The translations under genes and the position numbers were made by a program. A stretch of DNA of 17,019 nucleotides, taken from contig CAYGAW010000153.1 in the NCBI GenBank assembly GCA_964347945.1, positions 1 to 17,019 of the forward strand. The letters are read 5' to 3'. Below the pieces are notes generated by a model. It worked only from the letters and a program-made list of their open reading frames with translations. It was not told where the DNA came from and did no database searches. Source of the stretch: CAYGAW01 sp964347945. Lineage in GTDB: Bacteria; Chloroflexota; Anaerolineae; UBA7937; B3-Chlor. This document shows positions 6,705 to 13,577 of the stretch, in pieces (within the stretch, counting starts at the first letter, position 1; each line of letters begins with the position of its first letter).

Positions 6705-7199
6705 TCAGCGCAACTGGTAAGAAATGTGGTACGAGACGCCTTGGGCTTCGTCGGCTGTTACGCGGTACTCCCCTTCACCGAAGCCATCGGTCACCATGTA
6801 GCCGCTGCCGCTCGCCTGCTCGCCAGGGCTGGCCTCTAGAGTGAGGGTCACCTCGTCGTCCTCACCCAAAAACTCGAGCTTGAAGGAACCTTGGTCCACC
6901 TGCAAAGTGACATTAACGTCCACGATGCAATCGGTACAGTCGAACTCCAGGTCCTTGGTTGTGCTGCCGTTGGCGCTATCGACCCGCACATCTACTTCGC
7001 CTCCCCTCCCTACCTCGGTCATCGTGACCCGCTCACCTCTGGTGGTATATCCTCCTTCGCATGCCGTCAGCGACAAGGCAAGCAAACTGACGAGCACAGC
7101 AGCAACGAGGGTCCTCCAAGTCAGCCTTTGCCCCGCAACGTCTTCTTGACGGCAGCCAGGGAAGTGTCGTCCCTCTACGAGCACAAGCCTTCTCTTCAT
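6705..7199 (-). CDS. Small lipoprotein of unknown function
   Basis: A 164-residue protein with a hydrophobic stretch at about residues 29-46 ending in LSLTAC, a good lipobox with the lipid-bearing cysteine at 47. The n-region before it is unusually long (about 27 residues with several charges), yet no better start codon exists downstream; ATG 7199 has GAGG seven bases upstream. The mature part is acidic, predicted mostly beta (alternating VDVRVDS, VDVNVTLQVDQG, FKLEFLGEDDEVTLTLEA) and contains a DCTDC pair at 87-91 that could bind metal or form a disulfide. It looks like a single small beta-sandwich domain. I do not recognise the family. It lies just before the nucleoside hydrolase, probably in the same transcript, behind the weak promoter at 7338-7366. 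Confidence 0.75.
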   Translation of the reverse strand: MKRRLVLVEGRHFPGCRQEDVAGQRLTWRTLVAAVLVSLLALSLTACEGGYTTRGERVTMTEVGRGGEVDVRVDSANGSTTKDLEFDCTDCIVDVNVTLQVDQGSFKLEFLGEDDEVTLTLEASPGEQASGSGYMVTDGFGEGEYRVTADEAQGVSYHISYQLR

Positions 7200-7330
7200 C
7201 TTTCATCCTCACTTCTGTCGAAATCTTGCGTTGGACCGAGCAAGAATAGAGCTATCTCGACCCGCAAGCGTATCCGGGCCCCGCGTGTCTAGCTGATCCG
7301 GACTGGCGAGAAAAACTCAGAGCTTCGGTA

Positions 7331-7366
7331 GGGCAACATTGTTGCCCCAATCAAGGAATTTGTCAA
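7331..7366 (-). promoter_or_regulatory. Candidate promoter overlapped by a perfect palindrome
   Basis: On the minus strand TTGACA (7361-7366) is followed after 17 bases by AACAAT (7338-7343), a weak -10. The -10 lies inside a perfect inverted repeat, GGGCAAC-AAT-GTTGCCC (7331-7347). Such a position fits an operator for a repressor. The alternative is a hairpin; a TTTTT run does follow, but some 17-20 bases later, too far for a standard terminator. It would drive the lipoprotein and nucleoside hydrolase genes. Confidence 0.4.
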
Positions 7367-7625
7367 TCGTCAACGGTGCTTCCGCCACGGCATCGTTTCC
7401 AGGTGGTGACAAAGATAGTGGCCAAGTCTGGCGCTCCTCCGGCAAGAGTGTGGTGGAAATTCCCTACCCAGAAGGATGAGCTACCATGGCAGGACTGGCC
7501 TACACGCAAGTTCACGCCATGACCGGGACGAAAGTGAAATTCCGTCTTGTGGCTACCTATCACCAATCCGGCGGCAACCACTAGACAGGAGTGGAAAGCA
7601 TGTCGTGACGATGGGGCAGTCCCCC
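7367..7625. other. Gap without a supported gene; possible decayed reading frame
   Basis: No intact gene is supported in this stretch. On the plus strand a frame without a start (about 7368-7479) reads SGKSVVEIPYPEG and then stops; a second frame from ATG 7486 to 7584 reads MAGLAYTQVHAMTGTKVKFR and onward. The two could be parts of one frameshifted beta-sandwich domain, but this is weak. A minus-strand frame of 88 codons here looks like noise. Confidence 0.2.
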
Positions 7626-8903
7626 TCACTCGTCACTCGGCTGCAACTCGAAGGCGCCTATGTCGCAGGGGGTATCGGCGGACCTCAACTCAATCGGCCG
7701 AAAACTCCCGCGTTGGTCTGTGGTCAGAGTGCAGCTGATGGCCGATATGGCGTCGATCGCCGGGCTGCCTGGGAGCAAGGCGTGGGTTTCGGTATCACCA
7801 CCGTTCTCCGCCAAAGGACCCAGAAGGGCATCACCGGAGTAGTCCGGGGTGCAACTGCCGTCGCCAACGAAGTTGTTGTCGTTGATCCCGAGGGTGCTGT
7901 CATCTCCGAGCATGCAGTCGTCACAACAGTATTCGCGCCCGTCCGTGTTGTCAGCGATGATGGTGTTCTCGAAGTCCAGCCAACCCCGGATCAACCCTCG
8001 CTCCCCTGAGCCTTCGACGTACACACCGCCCCCGGTTCCGGAGGCATGGTTGTTGGCGATGGTGCTATTGGTCAGCCGAGCCGCGCCCTTGAGGTAGATG
8101 CCACCGCCGTTGCCTCCCGCGGCGTCATTGCCACTCACGGTGCTGTTGATGAGCTCCAACGTGCTCTTGCAGGCGATGAACATGCCTCCGCCGTTGTCTC
8201 GCGAGGTGTTGCCACTGACGGTGCTGCCAATGAGCGTCAGCTCCCCCGTTAGACTCTTGATGCCACCTCCCGTGGTGCATTCGCGGTTGGGGTTGGCCGC
8301 TCTGCCGGCGGTGTTGTCACTGACAGTGCTGTTGATAAGGGTAAGTTTGCCGTCGCTGTAGATGCCTGCCCCCGCAGTGGCCTCGTTGTTGCGGACCGAG
8401 CAGCGTACCAGCGTGAGCGTGCCCTGGTTCAAGATGCCGCCGCCGGTTCGGGGCTGCACCGCCGGGTTGCCATACCGGATTGTCACGTCCCCTATGGTCA
8501 CCGTTGCTCCGCTGGCGATGAACAACACGCGGTCCGTCGCTCTTCCTGCCTCTGCGTTCGCCTGCACGATGGTGCCTCCCTCCGCCTGGCCCACGAGCAC
8601 AACGTCCTTGTCAACGGTGATGCCCTGTTCGGTGTGCACGCCATCGGTGATGGCGATGATCGTACCAGGAGTGGTCCCAGCATCGTCGAGAGCAGCCTGG
8701 ATGGTTGCGAAATCGCATCCGCTGGCACACACCGTTACGTCGGCCTTGGGAGTCGGCGTGGGTTCTGGAGTGGGCGTCGGTTCCGCAGTGGGGGTGGGGG
8801 CGGGCGTAAGAAAGGGCCAGGGCGCGATGCAGACGGCGATCACCGCCACAGCGCCCAGGCCGACCAGAATGGCTACCAACCTCGTCTTGGCTTGGTTACT
8901 CAA
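7626..8903 (-). CDS. Membrane-anchored right-handed beta-helix protein with choice-of-anchor-Q C-terminus
   Basis: A 425-residue surface protein. Residues 7-27 form a hydrophobic signal or anchor segment. A PTPTPEPTPTP-type linker follows to about 52, and then a parallel beta-helix from about 55 to 345. The helix shows the 'VTVCASGCDFATIQAALDDA' opening, repeated GGGI/GGGV turns and NSTVSxN coils (LINSTVSDN, LIGSTVSGN, LINSTVSGN, LTNSTIANN). The C-terminal end, NGGDTETHALLPGSPAID... DQRG.. CDIGAFE, is the standard choice-of-anchor-Q ending. Such proteins are adhesin-like or carbohydrate-facing; no catalytic residues can be assigned. The start is TTG 8903 with AAGGAG six bases upstream. It follows the M1 peptidase gene by 49 bp, so the two are probably co-transcribed. 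Repeated codons of the coils create short DNA repeats that are not a separate element. Confidence 0.85.
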   Translation of the reverse strand: MSNQAKTRLVAILVGLGAVAVIAVCIAPWPFLTPAPTPTAEPTPTPEPTPTPKADVTVCASGCDFATIQAALDDAGTTPGTIIAITDGVHTEQGITVDKDVVLVGQAEGGTIVQANAEAGRATDRVLFIASGATVTIGDVTIRYGNPAVQPRTGGGILNQGTLTLVRCSVRNNEATAGAGIYSDGKLTLINSTVSDNTAGRAANPNRECTTGGGIKSLTGELTLIGSTVSGNTSRDNGGGMFIACKSTLELINSTVSGNDAAGGNGGGIYLKGAARLTNSTIANNHASGTGGGVYVEGSGERGLIRGWLDFENTIIADNTDGREYCCDDCMLGDDSTLGINDNNFVGDGSCTPDYSGDALLGPLAENGGDTETHALLPGSPAIDAISAISCTLTTDQRGSFRPIELRSADTPCDIGAFELQPSDE

Positions 8904-8952
8904 GCCAGACTCCTTCCGTCCACGCCAAATCGCCTCTCCCAGGCGAGCAGCC

Positions 8953-10530
8953 TCACTTCGGGTAGACCCAATCCTCGAACAGCGGTGTCAGGTCGCACTG
9001 GCAGTGTTGCTCCGCAAGCTCCTTGAAGGAATCGCCAGTGGCAATGCCCCATTTGTGAGATTCGTAATAGTCTCTGAGGAACTCGTCGAATACCTGTTGT
9101 CCCATCTCGTCCGACAGGGCTTCCACGAAAAGCGGCCCCCGCCCGTAGACGATGGGAACATATTCTGTGCCCTCGTAGTCCCCTGCGGGCAGGCCGATGG
9201 GGATGTCGGCCCGATCGACGCGGTCCCAGCGTCCGTACCACGAATCCACATACCCTTGTGCGGCGCGCGATCCACCGGTGTCCAGGTAGTAGAGCCCGAC
9301 GACGTACTGCACAACTGCCTCGTCCAGCCAAGGCTCGTCCACCTGATCGTTGCCCACCACATTGTAGAACCACTGGTGCCCCACCTCGTGGGCCGTGGTA
9401 GCTTCAAGGAGGATCTGGGACGGCAGGCCCGCCACCTCAGCCTGAGGATCATACAAATCAAGTGCCATGCCCATGATGCCCGGATACTCTATGCCCAGTG
9501 CCTGCATTGGCGTACTTACCGAGTCAAGCTCCGTGTAGGGATAGGGGCCGAATCGGTCATTGAAGCTCTCCAAGGCATCTACCGCGTACCTGAGAGCCAG
9601 CTCCGCTCCGTCTCTTCGCTCCTTGAGTGCGTAGCTATTGACCATCGTCTCACCCACGGTATCGCTCACCACCGTGTACAAATCGCTTGCGGCGAGATAG
9701 AAATCGCGCGCAGGTCCCGCGGCGAAGGTCACAGCTTGCTTGTCGCCCACCTCCTCGCGGCCGACCTCGACGCCGGACGCGACCACCGTCAGTGAGGCCG
9801 GAGCGGTCACTCGCACAACGTAGAAGCTGGCGTCGAGGTAAGTCACGTCGGCGTTCGGAGGCGGAACCTCCACGTTCCACCCTTCGTCGTCGTACACCGG
9901 AATGACGGGATAGAATTCATCCAACGCTAGCACACCTTCGAAGTAGCCGAAGACGCCGTATTTGCCACCCATCTCCACAGGCACGTCCACCTCGAAGTCC
10001 ATCTCGATCACCACTGCTTCACCGGGCTCTAGGTCCTTCCCTAGTGGAATGCTCAAGGCGCTGCTCTCGAATCCGTAGACGGGCTCCACATCCTCGCCGT
10101 CCACCTTGACCCCAGTCACGGTGGCTGCAGCGGTCGCCGCTGCATCAGAGGATGTGGTCCAGGAAGCGTTGGGGAACAGGCGGAAATAGATCTCCTCTAA
10201 AGGCTCGCTTTCTCGGTTGGTGTAGCGGACCTCCTGATGGCCTTCCAGCAGTAGCAAGTCCTCGGAGATCTCCAGGTCGATGTGATACACTGTGGCGCCT
10301 GGCATGTGATCGAGCACCTTTTGCTCTGCGGCGATGAGGCCTTCGCGGAAAAGCTCCCGGTCATCCCAGTCTGTCTCAGATGGAGGCGATGCCATGCGCG
10401 TCGGCGCGGCGGTAGGCACCGGAGTGGGTGAAGGTTCTTGCGTGGGCGTGGGCGTCATCCCGCCACAGGCCGTCACCACCACTGTGACAAGTACCAGCAT
10501 CGTGGCCAGTATCGTGAAATTACGTCTCAT
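8953..10530 (-). CDS. M1-family zinc metallopeptidase, lipoprotein
   Basis: A 525-residue gluzincin aminopeptidase-like protein. It has a lipoprotein signal (MRRNFTILATMLVLVTVVVTAC, Cys22) and a TP-rich linker to about residue 50. An N-terminal beta-saddle domain follows (about 75-290, with YHIDLEISEDLLLLEGHQEVRYTN at its start). The catalytic domain carries GIEYPG (346-351) in place of GAMEN, HEVGH at 381-385 and WLDE with E404, giving the exact HEXXH-x18-E zinc site. Y462 in VPIVYGRG may be the transition-state tyrosine. It ends shortly after the catalytic domain, so the C-terminal helical domain of larger M1 enzymes is missing. The start at ATG 10530 has AAGGGA about seven bases upstream. 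The mature enzyme should face outside the cell and trim peptides. The promoter at 10945-10973 may now drive it, across a 410 bp stretch holding a gene fossil. Confidence 0.92.
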   Translation of the reverse strand: MRRNFTILATMLVLVTVVVTACGGMTPTPTQEPSPTPVPTAAPTRMASPPSETDWDDRELFREGLIAAEQKVLDHMPGATVYHIDLEISEDLLLLEGHQEVRYTNRESEPLEEIYFRLFPNASWTTSSDAAATAAATVTGVKVDGEDVEPVYGFESSALSIPLGKDLEPGEAVVIEMDFEVDVPVEMGGKYGVFGYFEGVLALDEFYPVIPVYDDEGWNVEVPPPNADVTYLDASFYVVRVTAPASLTVVASGVEVGREEVGDKQAVTFAAGPARDFYLAASDLYTVVSDTVGETMVNSYALKERRDGAELALRYAVDALESFNDRFGPYPYTELDSVSTPMQALGIEYPGIMGMALDLYDPQAEVAGLPSQILLEATTAHEVGHQWFYNVVGNDQVDEPWLDEAVVQYVVGLYYLDTGGSRAAQGYVDSWYGRWDRVDRADIPIGLPAGDYEGTEYVPIVYGRGPLFVEALSDEMGQQVFDEFLRDYYESHKWGIATGDSFKELAEQHCQCDLTPLFEDWVYPK

Positions 10531-10778
10531 CTTCTATTCCCTTCCTGTCAGTCTCTCACACTGCAGCAGTGCCCAAAGGGGACCGCCGGCCCTCACGGTT
10601 CACACCTCACCGGACCGCGGAGACCCCGTGCCAGGGCAGCCGCCAGCAAGCACTGCGCCAGCCCGACCGCTACTGTCTGGGACCACAGCGCTGCCTGTGG
10701 AACTGCAAGCCCAAGCGACGGTGGGCCACTCTATGTGATACACCAGCAGAGGCCGCAAAAGGTTCACAGACGAGAGTG
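10531..10778. other. Gene-free stretch between the enolase fossil and the M1 peptidase gene
   Basis: All three minus-strand frames are interrupted and none resembles the rest of an enolase-superfamily protein. No strong terminator or start site was found apart from the M1 gene's own ribosome binding site at the left end. It probably contains decayed remnants of the lost gene, but nothing recognisable. Confidence 0.4.
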
Positions 10779-10901
10779 CTACCAGAAACGGAGCAGAGTG
10801 AAGCGGCACTCGCTCCGGGGATAGCCAGGGATCCAGGCAGGATAGAACGGCTTGGGGAATGGAATGGCAACATCTGACAACTCGATGCGATCGACCTTCA
10901 T
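10779..10901 (-). pseudogene. N-terminal fossil of a mandelate racemase/enolase-superfamily gene
   Basis: A 40-codon frame starts at ATG 10901 with AAAGGAG eight bases upstream and a promoter about 45 bases further on. It opens MKVDRIELSDVAIP and continues FYPAWIPGYPRSECRFTLL before TAG at 10779-10781. MKVxRIExxxVxIPxxxPF is the usual first strand of the enolase-superfamily N-terminal (capping) domain. The W.PGYP..E.RFTL segment leads, in intact relatives, into a 'TDdGieG' strand that is missing here. An intact enzyme would have about 350-400 residues. Promoter, ribosome binding site and head survive; the rest is gone. It could be translated as a 40-residue leader peptide. The family call rests on my recognition of this N-terminal pattern. 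Confidence 0.6.
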
Positions 10902-10944
10902 GTGTTCCGCTCCTTTGCCTGTGCGACGTTACCGTGCTCACTGG

Positions 10945-10973
10945 AGCGTACCACGACTTTGGCGGATTGTCAA
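10945..10973 (-). promoter_or_regulatory. Sigma-70-type promoter upstream of the enolase fossil
   Basis: TTGACA (10968-10973) and TACGCT (10945-10950) on the minus strand are 17 bases apart, with TG one base before the -10 element. The start would be near 10938, about 37 bases before ATG 10901. It begins about 50 bp after the stop of the preceding FGE-like gene. With the fossil gene broken, it probably transcribes into the M1 peptidase gene. Confidence 0.6.
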
Positions 10974-11025
10974 TAGAAGACAGGGTCGATTGCGGATTCT
11001 TCAGCGGGGCGACGGTCAGAGCACG

Positions 11026-11985
11026 CTATCCACTCGCGCTTCTGGCACAACGAAACCCCACGCGAAAGTTGGGCCCGAAGAAATGAGTGGCATTGCGGTA
11101 TGAGGTGCGGGCCTGCTCCGCCGAAGAATCCCAGGCACCGCCCCGAAGCAGTCTCTCGCCAGTGCCTGACGATGGCCCGGCAGGGTTGCTGGCAGATGCG
11201 TAGCCGTAGTACTGCCTGTCATAGAGGTCGGAGACCCATTCCCACAAGTTGCCTGCCATATCCAGGGCACCGTAGGGACTCGCGCCAGAGGGATGACTAC
11301 CCACACGCTCTGGGTACTGAAGGCCAGAGTCACTGGTGTTGGCTCTGCCGGCGTCCCAGGCATCGCCCCAAGGATACGTGCGACCATCTGTCCCGCGAGC
11401 AGCTTTTTCCCATTCGGCCTCCGTCGGTAGCCGCTTGCCTACCCAGGCGCAGTAGGCGATCGCATCCTGCCACTGGATGCCGGAGGCGGGATACATCGCC
11501 TCGCCTGGGGGATACGCGTGGCCATCCCAGTCCGGCGACCCCTTGAGGGCTAAGTGCTCGTACCTACCTTCCCAACGCCGCGGGCCATCCCGCCGCGTGG
11601 CCATCAGAAAGCGGCGATATTGGACGTTGGTTACCTCGTACCTGTCGATCTCGAAGGCGTCGAGGTACACAAGACGCTGTGGACGTTCGTCTATGTCCCC
11701 CGTGTCGCTCCCCATGACGAACTCCCCGCCTGGCACATAGGCCACGCTATTGTCCAGGGCCTCCGCCAGCCTGTTCTGCACATCCGCGTAGCCTGGGTCT
11801 GCGTCGACCACGGATTGGAAGCATATAGCAGCCTCATCCCACCGCCGTGCTACCATGGCCGCTTCCCCTGCCGCATAGAGCGCTGCCTTCCTCGACTCAC
11901 GGCAGAAACCTATACACGCGCCAACGACCCCCACCAAGAAAAGAACCACCAGACAGGCGAATACCGAGCGCTTGCTTTGACTCAT
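11026..11985 (-). CDS. Formylglycine-generating-enzyme-like (SUMF1 fold) lipoprotein, catalytic cysteines absent
   Basis: A 319-residue protein with a lipoprotein signal (VFACLVVLFLVGVVGAC, Cys24) and a short TPR-like helix pair (AAMVARRWDEAAICFQSVVDADPGYADVQNRLAEAL, about 42-78). An FGE-sulfatase domain begins VPGGEFVMGSDTGDIDERPQ (84-103) and shows the conserved YEVTNVQYRRFL, W.DAIAYCAWVGKRLPTEAEWEKAARG, YPWG and DMAGNLWEWVSD segments and the closing GFRCA. In true formylglycine-generating enzymes two cysteines lie in the 'SYCYRYRCAAR' region; here it reads ARTSYRNATH, so both are missing. It is therefore not expected to modify sulfatases, and more likely uses the fold for binding or sensing. 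The start at ATG 11985 was chosen because the signal peptide begins there and GGAAGGG is about ten bases upstream; an in-frame extension to 12195 looks non-coding. No sulfatase gene is in the window. Confidence 0.87.
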   Translation of the reverse strand: MSQSKRSVFACLVVLFLVGVVGACIGFCRESRKAALYAAGEAAMVARRWDEAAICFQSVVDADPGYADVQNRLAEALDNSVAYVPGGEFVMGSDTGDIDERPQRLVYLDAFEIDRYEVTNVQYRRFLMATRRDGPRRWEGRYEHLALKGSPDWDGHAYPPGEAMYPASGIQWQDAIAYCAWVGKRLPTEAEWEKAARGTDGRTYPWGDAWDAGRANTSDSGLQYPERVGSHPSGASPYGALDMAGNLWEWVSDLYDRQYYGYASASNPAGPSSGTGERLLRGGAWDSSAEQARTSYRNATHFFGPNFRVGFRCARSASG

Positions 11986-12279
11986 CGCTGTGTCACCCTT
12001 CCTAAGGATGCATCCGCGGACCAGGAAGAGCATGTTGCGACCTTGCTGTCCCGTTGAGTAGCACAATGTAGGCCAGCGGACGGCTAGCATGGGTGGGCGC
12101 AAGCTGCAGCTTACTCGCGGTGACCGGCGTGCTGTCCCACTCCCCTGACATGGAGGGTTCTGAGCCGGCCAGCTCCAGGTGCATCGCGCAAGCAATGAAG
12201 CTCACCTCGCATCCCCGAAGTGAGCCTCTCCGCAGGGAAGACCTCGCGAATTCCTGCAGTTCCCCTACGTGGCACCGGG
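11986..12279. other. Intergenic stretch, no supported gene
   Basis: The minus strand has an open frame here (12002-12205, GTG start with GGGGA six bases upstream, 67 codons) that overlaps the region just before the FGE-like gene. Its composition gives no family hint. I treat it as unproven. No promoter of good quality was found before the FGE-like gene. Confidence 0.3.
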
Positions 12280-12609
12280 CTACCCGTCAGCTGATGAGGC
12301 CACGTAGTCGTAGGCCGCGCGAGCGAACCTAGCATAGGTGGACGAGTGCAGAGCCGGGACCTGCACCCACTCCCTCATCGGATGTCCCGTGCCTCTGGGG
12401 TCCCACAGGTGAGCTCCCTCCAGTTGCAGAGCCTCGGCGTGAGTCTCTCTCGGCAACTTGAACACCACGCCTCCCTCGAATAGCACCGCGTTCACCTTCC
12501 CATCAGCCACCAGACAGTGCTTGCCAAACATCCTGCCTCTCACAACGTTGGGCTGTCCGCCAAACCCGGCCAACACTTCATCCAGTAAGTCCGAACCAGG
12601 CACCACCAT
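12280..12609 (-). CDS. TfoX N-terminal-domain-like small protein
   Basis: A protein of about 109 residues matching the TfoX_N fold. The core R.RMFGKHCLVADGKVNAVLFEGGVVFKLP corresponds to the family's 'rkMFGg.gly.dGkmfa.i.dg.lylK' strands, followed by the helix ETHAEALQL and a WVQVP strand. A closing helix (YARFARAAYDYVAS) completes a single domain. The TfoX/Sxy name comes from a competence activator in Gammaproteobacteria, which has an additional C-terminal domain absent here; stand-alone TfoX_N proteins have no settled role. The start is uncertain: ATG 12609 is only two bases from the GAAAGGG motif, while GTG 12606 and GTG 12603 have better spacing. It lies 194 bp after the carbohydrate operon and may be separately transcribed. 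Confidence 0.75.
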   Translation of the reverse strand: MVVPGSDLLDEVLAGFGGQPNVVRGRMFGKHCLVADGKVNAVLFEGGVVFKLPRETHAEALQLEGAHLWDPRGTGHPMREWVQVPALHSSTYARFARAAYDYVASSADG

Positions 12610-12659
12610 TTCCCTTTCACCATTGCGATGGTTGATGTGTTCCGCCTGGTGCCCAATGA

Positions 12660-12680
12660 CTTCAGCCCCATGCGCTGAAG
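12660..12680. repeat. Hairpin between the carbohydrate operon and the TfoX-like gene
   Basis: CTTCAGC (12660-12666) and GCTGAAG (12674-12680) pair perfectly around a 7-base loop. It lies 124 bp after the HAD gene and 51 bp before the TfoX-like start. Without a T run it could end the operon transcript only with help, or structure the leader of the next gene. Confidence 0.35.
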
Positions 12681-12803
12681 TCGACCGCGGGGCAGAACAG
12701 CGCTCCAAAGCCGAGCGGGCAGACCGCTGTCTCTGCCCACACCTGTGTTATCACTGAAGCTGAAGTTCTGACAACCAGAGCACCGCCGTACTTGATGCTG
12801 GGG

Positions 12804-13577
12804 TCACGTGCCCAATCCCAGAAGGTCCTCGACCTCCACCGTTCCCAGGTTCGCAGTGACTATCTCCGCGCCTGCTTCCTCCAGCGCCTCCCACTCCCCA
12901 ATCCGGAAGACTCCAACAGCGTGGTAGCCCAGGGACATAGCTGCCTCTACGCCCGACGGAGCGTCCTCGAAGACGAAGATTCTGCCTATCTCGACGCCGG
13001 GGAGCGCTGCCAATCCGTCCGCCGCGTATTTGAGTATCTCCTCCTTGCCGCCCACATCGATCCCGCATGCATCGAAGTCGAACACGGAGTATAGCGTCTC
13101 CCCTTCGGCAAGGGCGCCGAAGTCATCTCCTACTTCCCTCAGCACGCGGGATCGCGGAACGTTCCTCAACATGGGAGCTGCGTTCTTGGAAGCAGATGCC
13201 GCTGCCTGGAAGATGCCCGCGCGCCTCGCCTTGAGCAACAAGGCAACGGCGTCAGGGAACAGCTTGAACTCTCCTCGCTCGATGAGGTCTTTTATCAGAG
13301 CGTCTTTCTCCGCGGCGTACTCGTACATGAGCTCCCTCTTCTCCCCGTCGGTGGTCGCGCCAAGACGCTCGTAGACGCCCAGCAACTCCAAAATGTTGTT
13401 TGCTCCTTCGAAGCGCGGCCTGGAGGCCACATGAGTGAAGTAGAAGTCGGAGCTCAGTCCATCTTCGTTCCACGGCTCCTTCATCACCGTCAGTCGCCAG
13501 GCGTCCTCGTGGGGGCTGTCCAGCACGACGCCGTCAATGTCCCATATGAAAGCCGCGTTGCTTGTCATGGTGCTCAC
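12804..13577 (-). CDS. HAD-superfamily hydrolase, beta-phosphoglucomutase-like
   Basis: A 257-residue HAD protein of the beta-phosphoglucomutase/phosphatase-like class. Motif I is FIWDIDGVVLDS with nucleophile D13 and D15. Motif II is the serine in AASASKN (126-132), the lysine is likely K178 in GGKEEIL, and motif IV is FVFEDAPSGVEAA with E204/D205. A helical cap lies between residues 20 and 105. It is longer than typical beta-phosphoglucomutases (about 220) because of roughly 15-20 extra residues around 140-175. The likely reaction is beta-glucose-1-phosphate to glucose-6-phosphate, taking the product of the neighbouring GH65 phosphorylase; this pairing is well known. GTG 13577 overlaps the GH65 stop by 4 bp (GTGA); ATG 13568, with AGGGG eight bases upstream, is an equally good start. 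A simple sugar phosphatase remains possible. Confidence 0.85.
   Translation of the reverse strand: MSTMTSNAAFIWDIDGVVLDSPHEDAWRLTVMKEPWNEDGLSSDFYFTHVASRPRFEGANNILELLGVYERLGATTDGEKRELMYEYAAEKDALIKDLIERGEFKLFPDAVALLLKARRAGIFQAAASASKNAAPMLRNVPRSRVLREVGDDFGALAEGETLYSVFDFDACGIDVGGKEEILKYAADGLAALPGVEIGRIFVFEDAPSGVEAAMSLGYHAVGVFRIGEWEALEEAGAEIVTANLGTVEVEDLLGLGT

Noticed and set aside
7363..7629. An 88-codon minus-strand frame after the beta-helix gene
   Set aside because: There is no ribosome binding site or family feature, and it runs into the promoter at 7361-7366.
8100..8400. Repeated short sequences containing CTGACGGTGCTG-type units, suggestive of a repeat array
   Set aside because: They encode the NSTVSxN coils of the beta-helix, have unequal spacing and sequence, and lack CRISPR-like spacers.
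8362..9795. A 477-codon open frame on the plus strand
   Set aside because: It runs antisense across the beta-helix gene and the M1 peptidase gene, both with clear family motifs. The frame is open only because of GC-rich codon bias.
10600..10941. A 113-codon minus-strand frame overlapping the enolase fossil
   Set aside because: The competing frame has the ribosome binding site at the right distance and recognisable family residues; this one has neither.
12002..12205. A 67-codon minus-strand frame before the FGE-like gene
   Set aside because: It has a passable ribosome binding site but no recognisable domain, signal or conservation evidence; kept only as a note on the gap.
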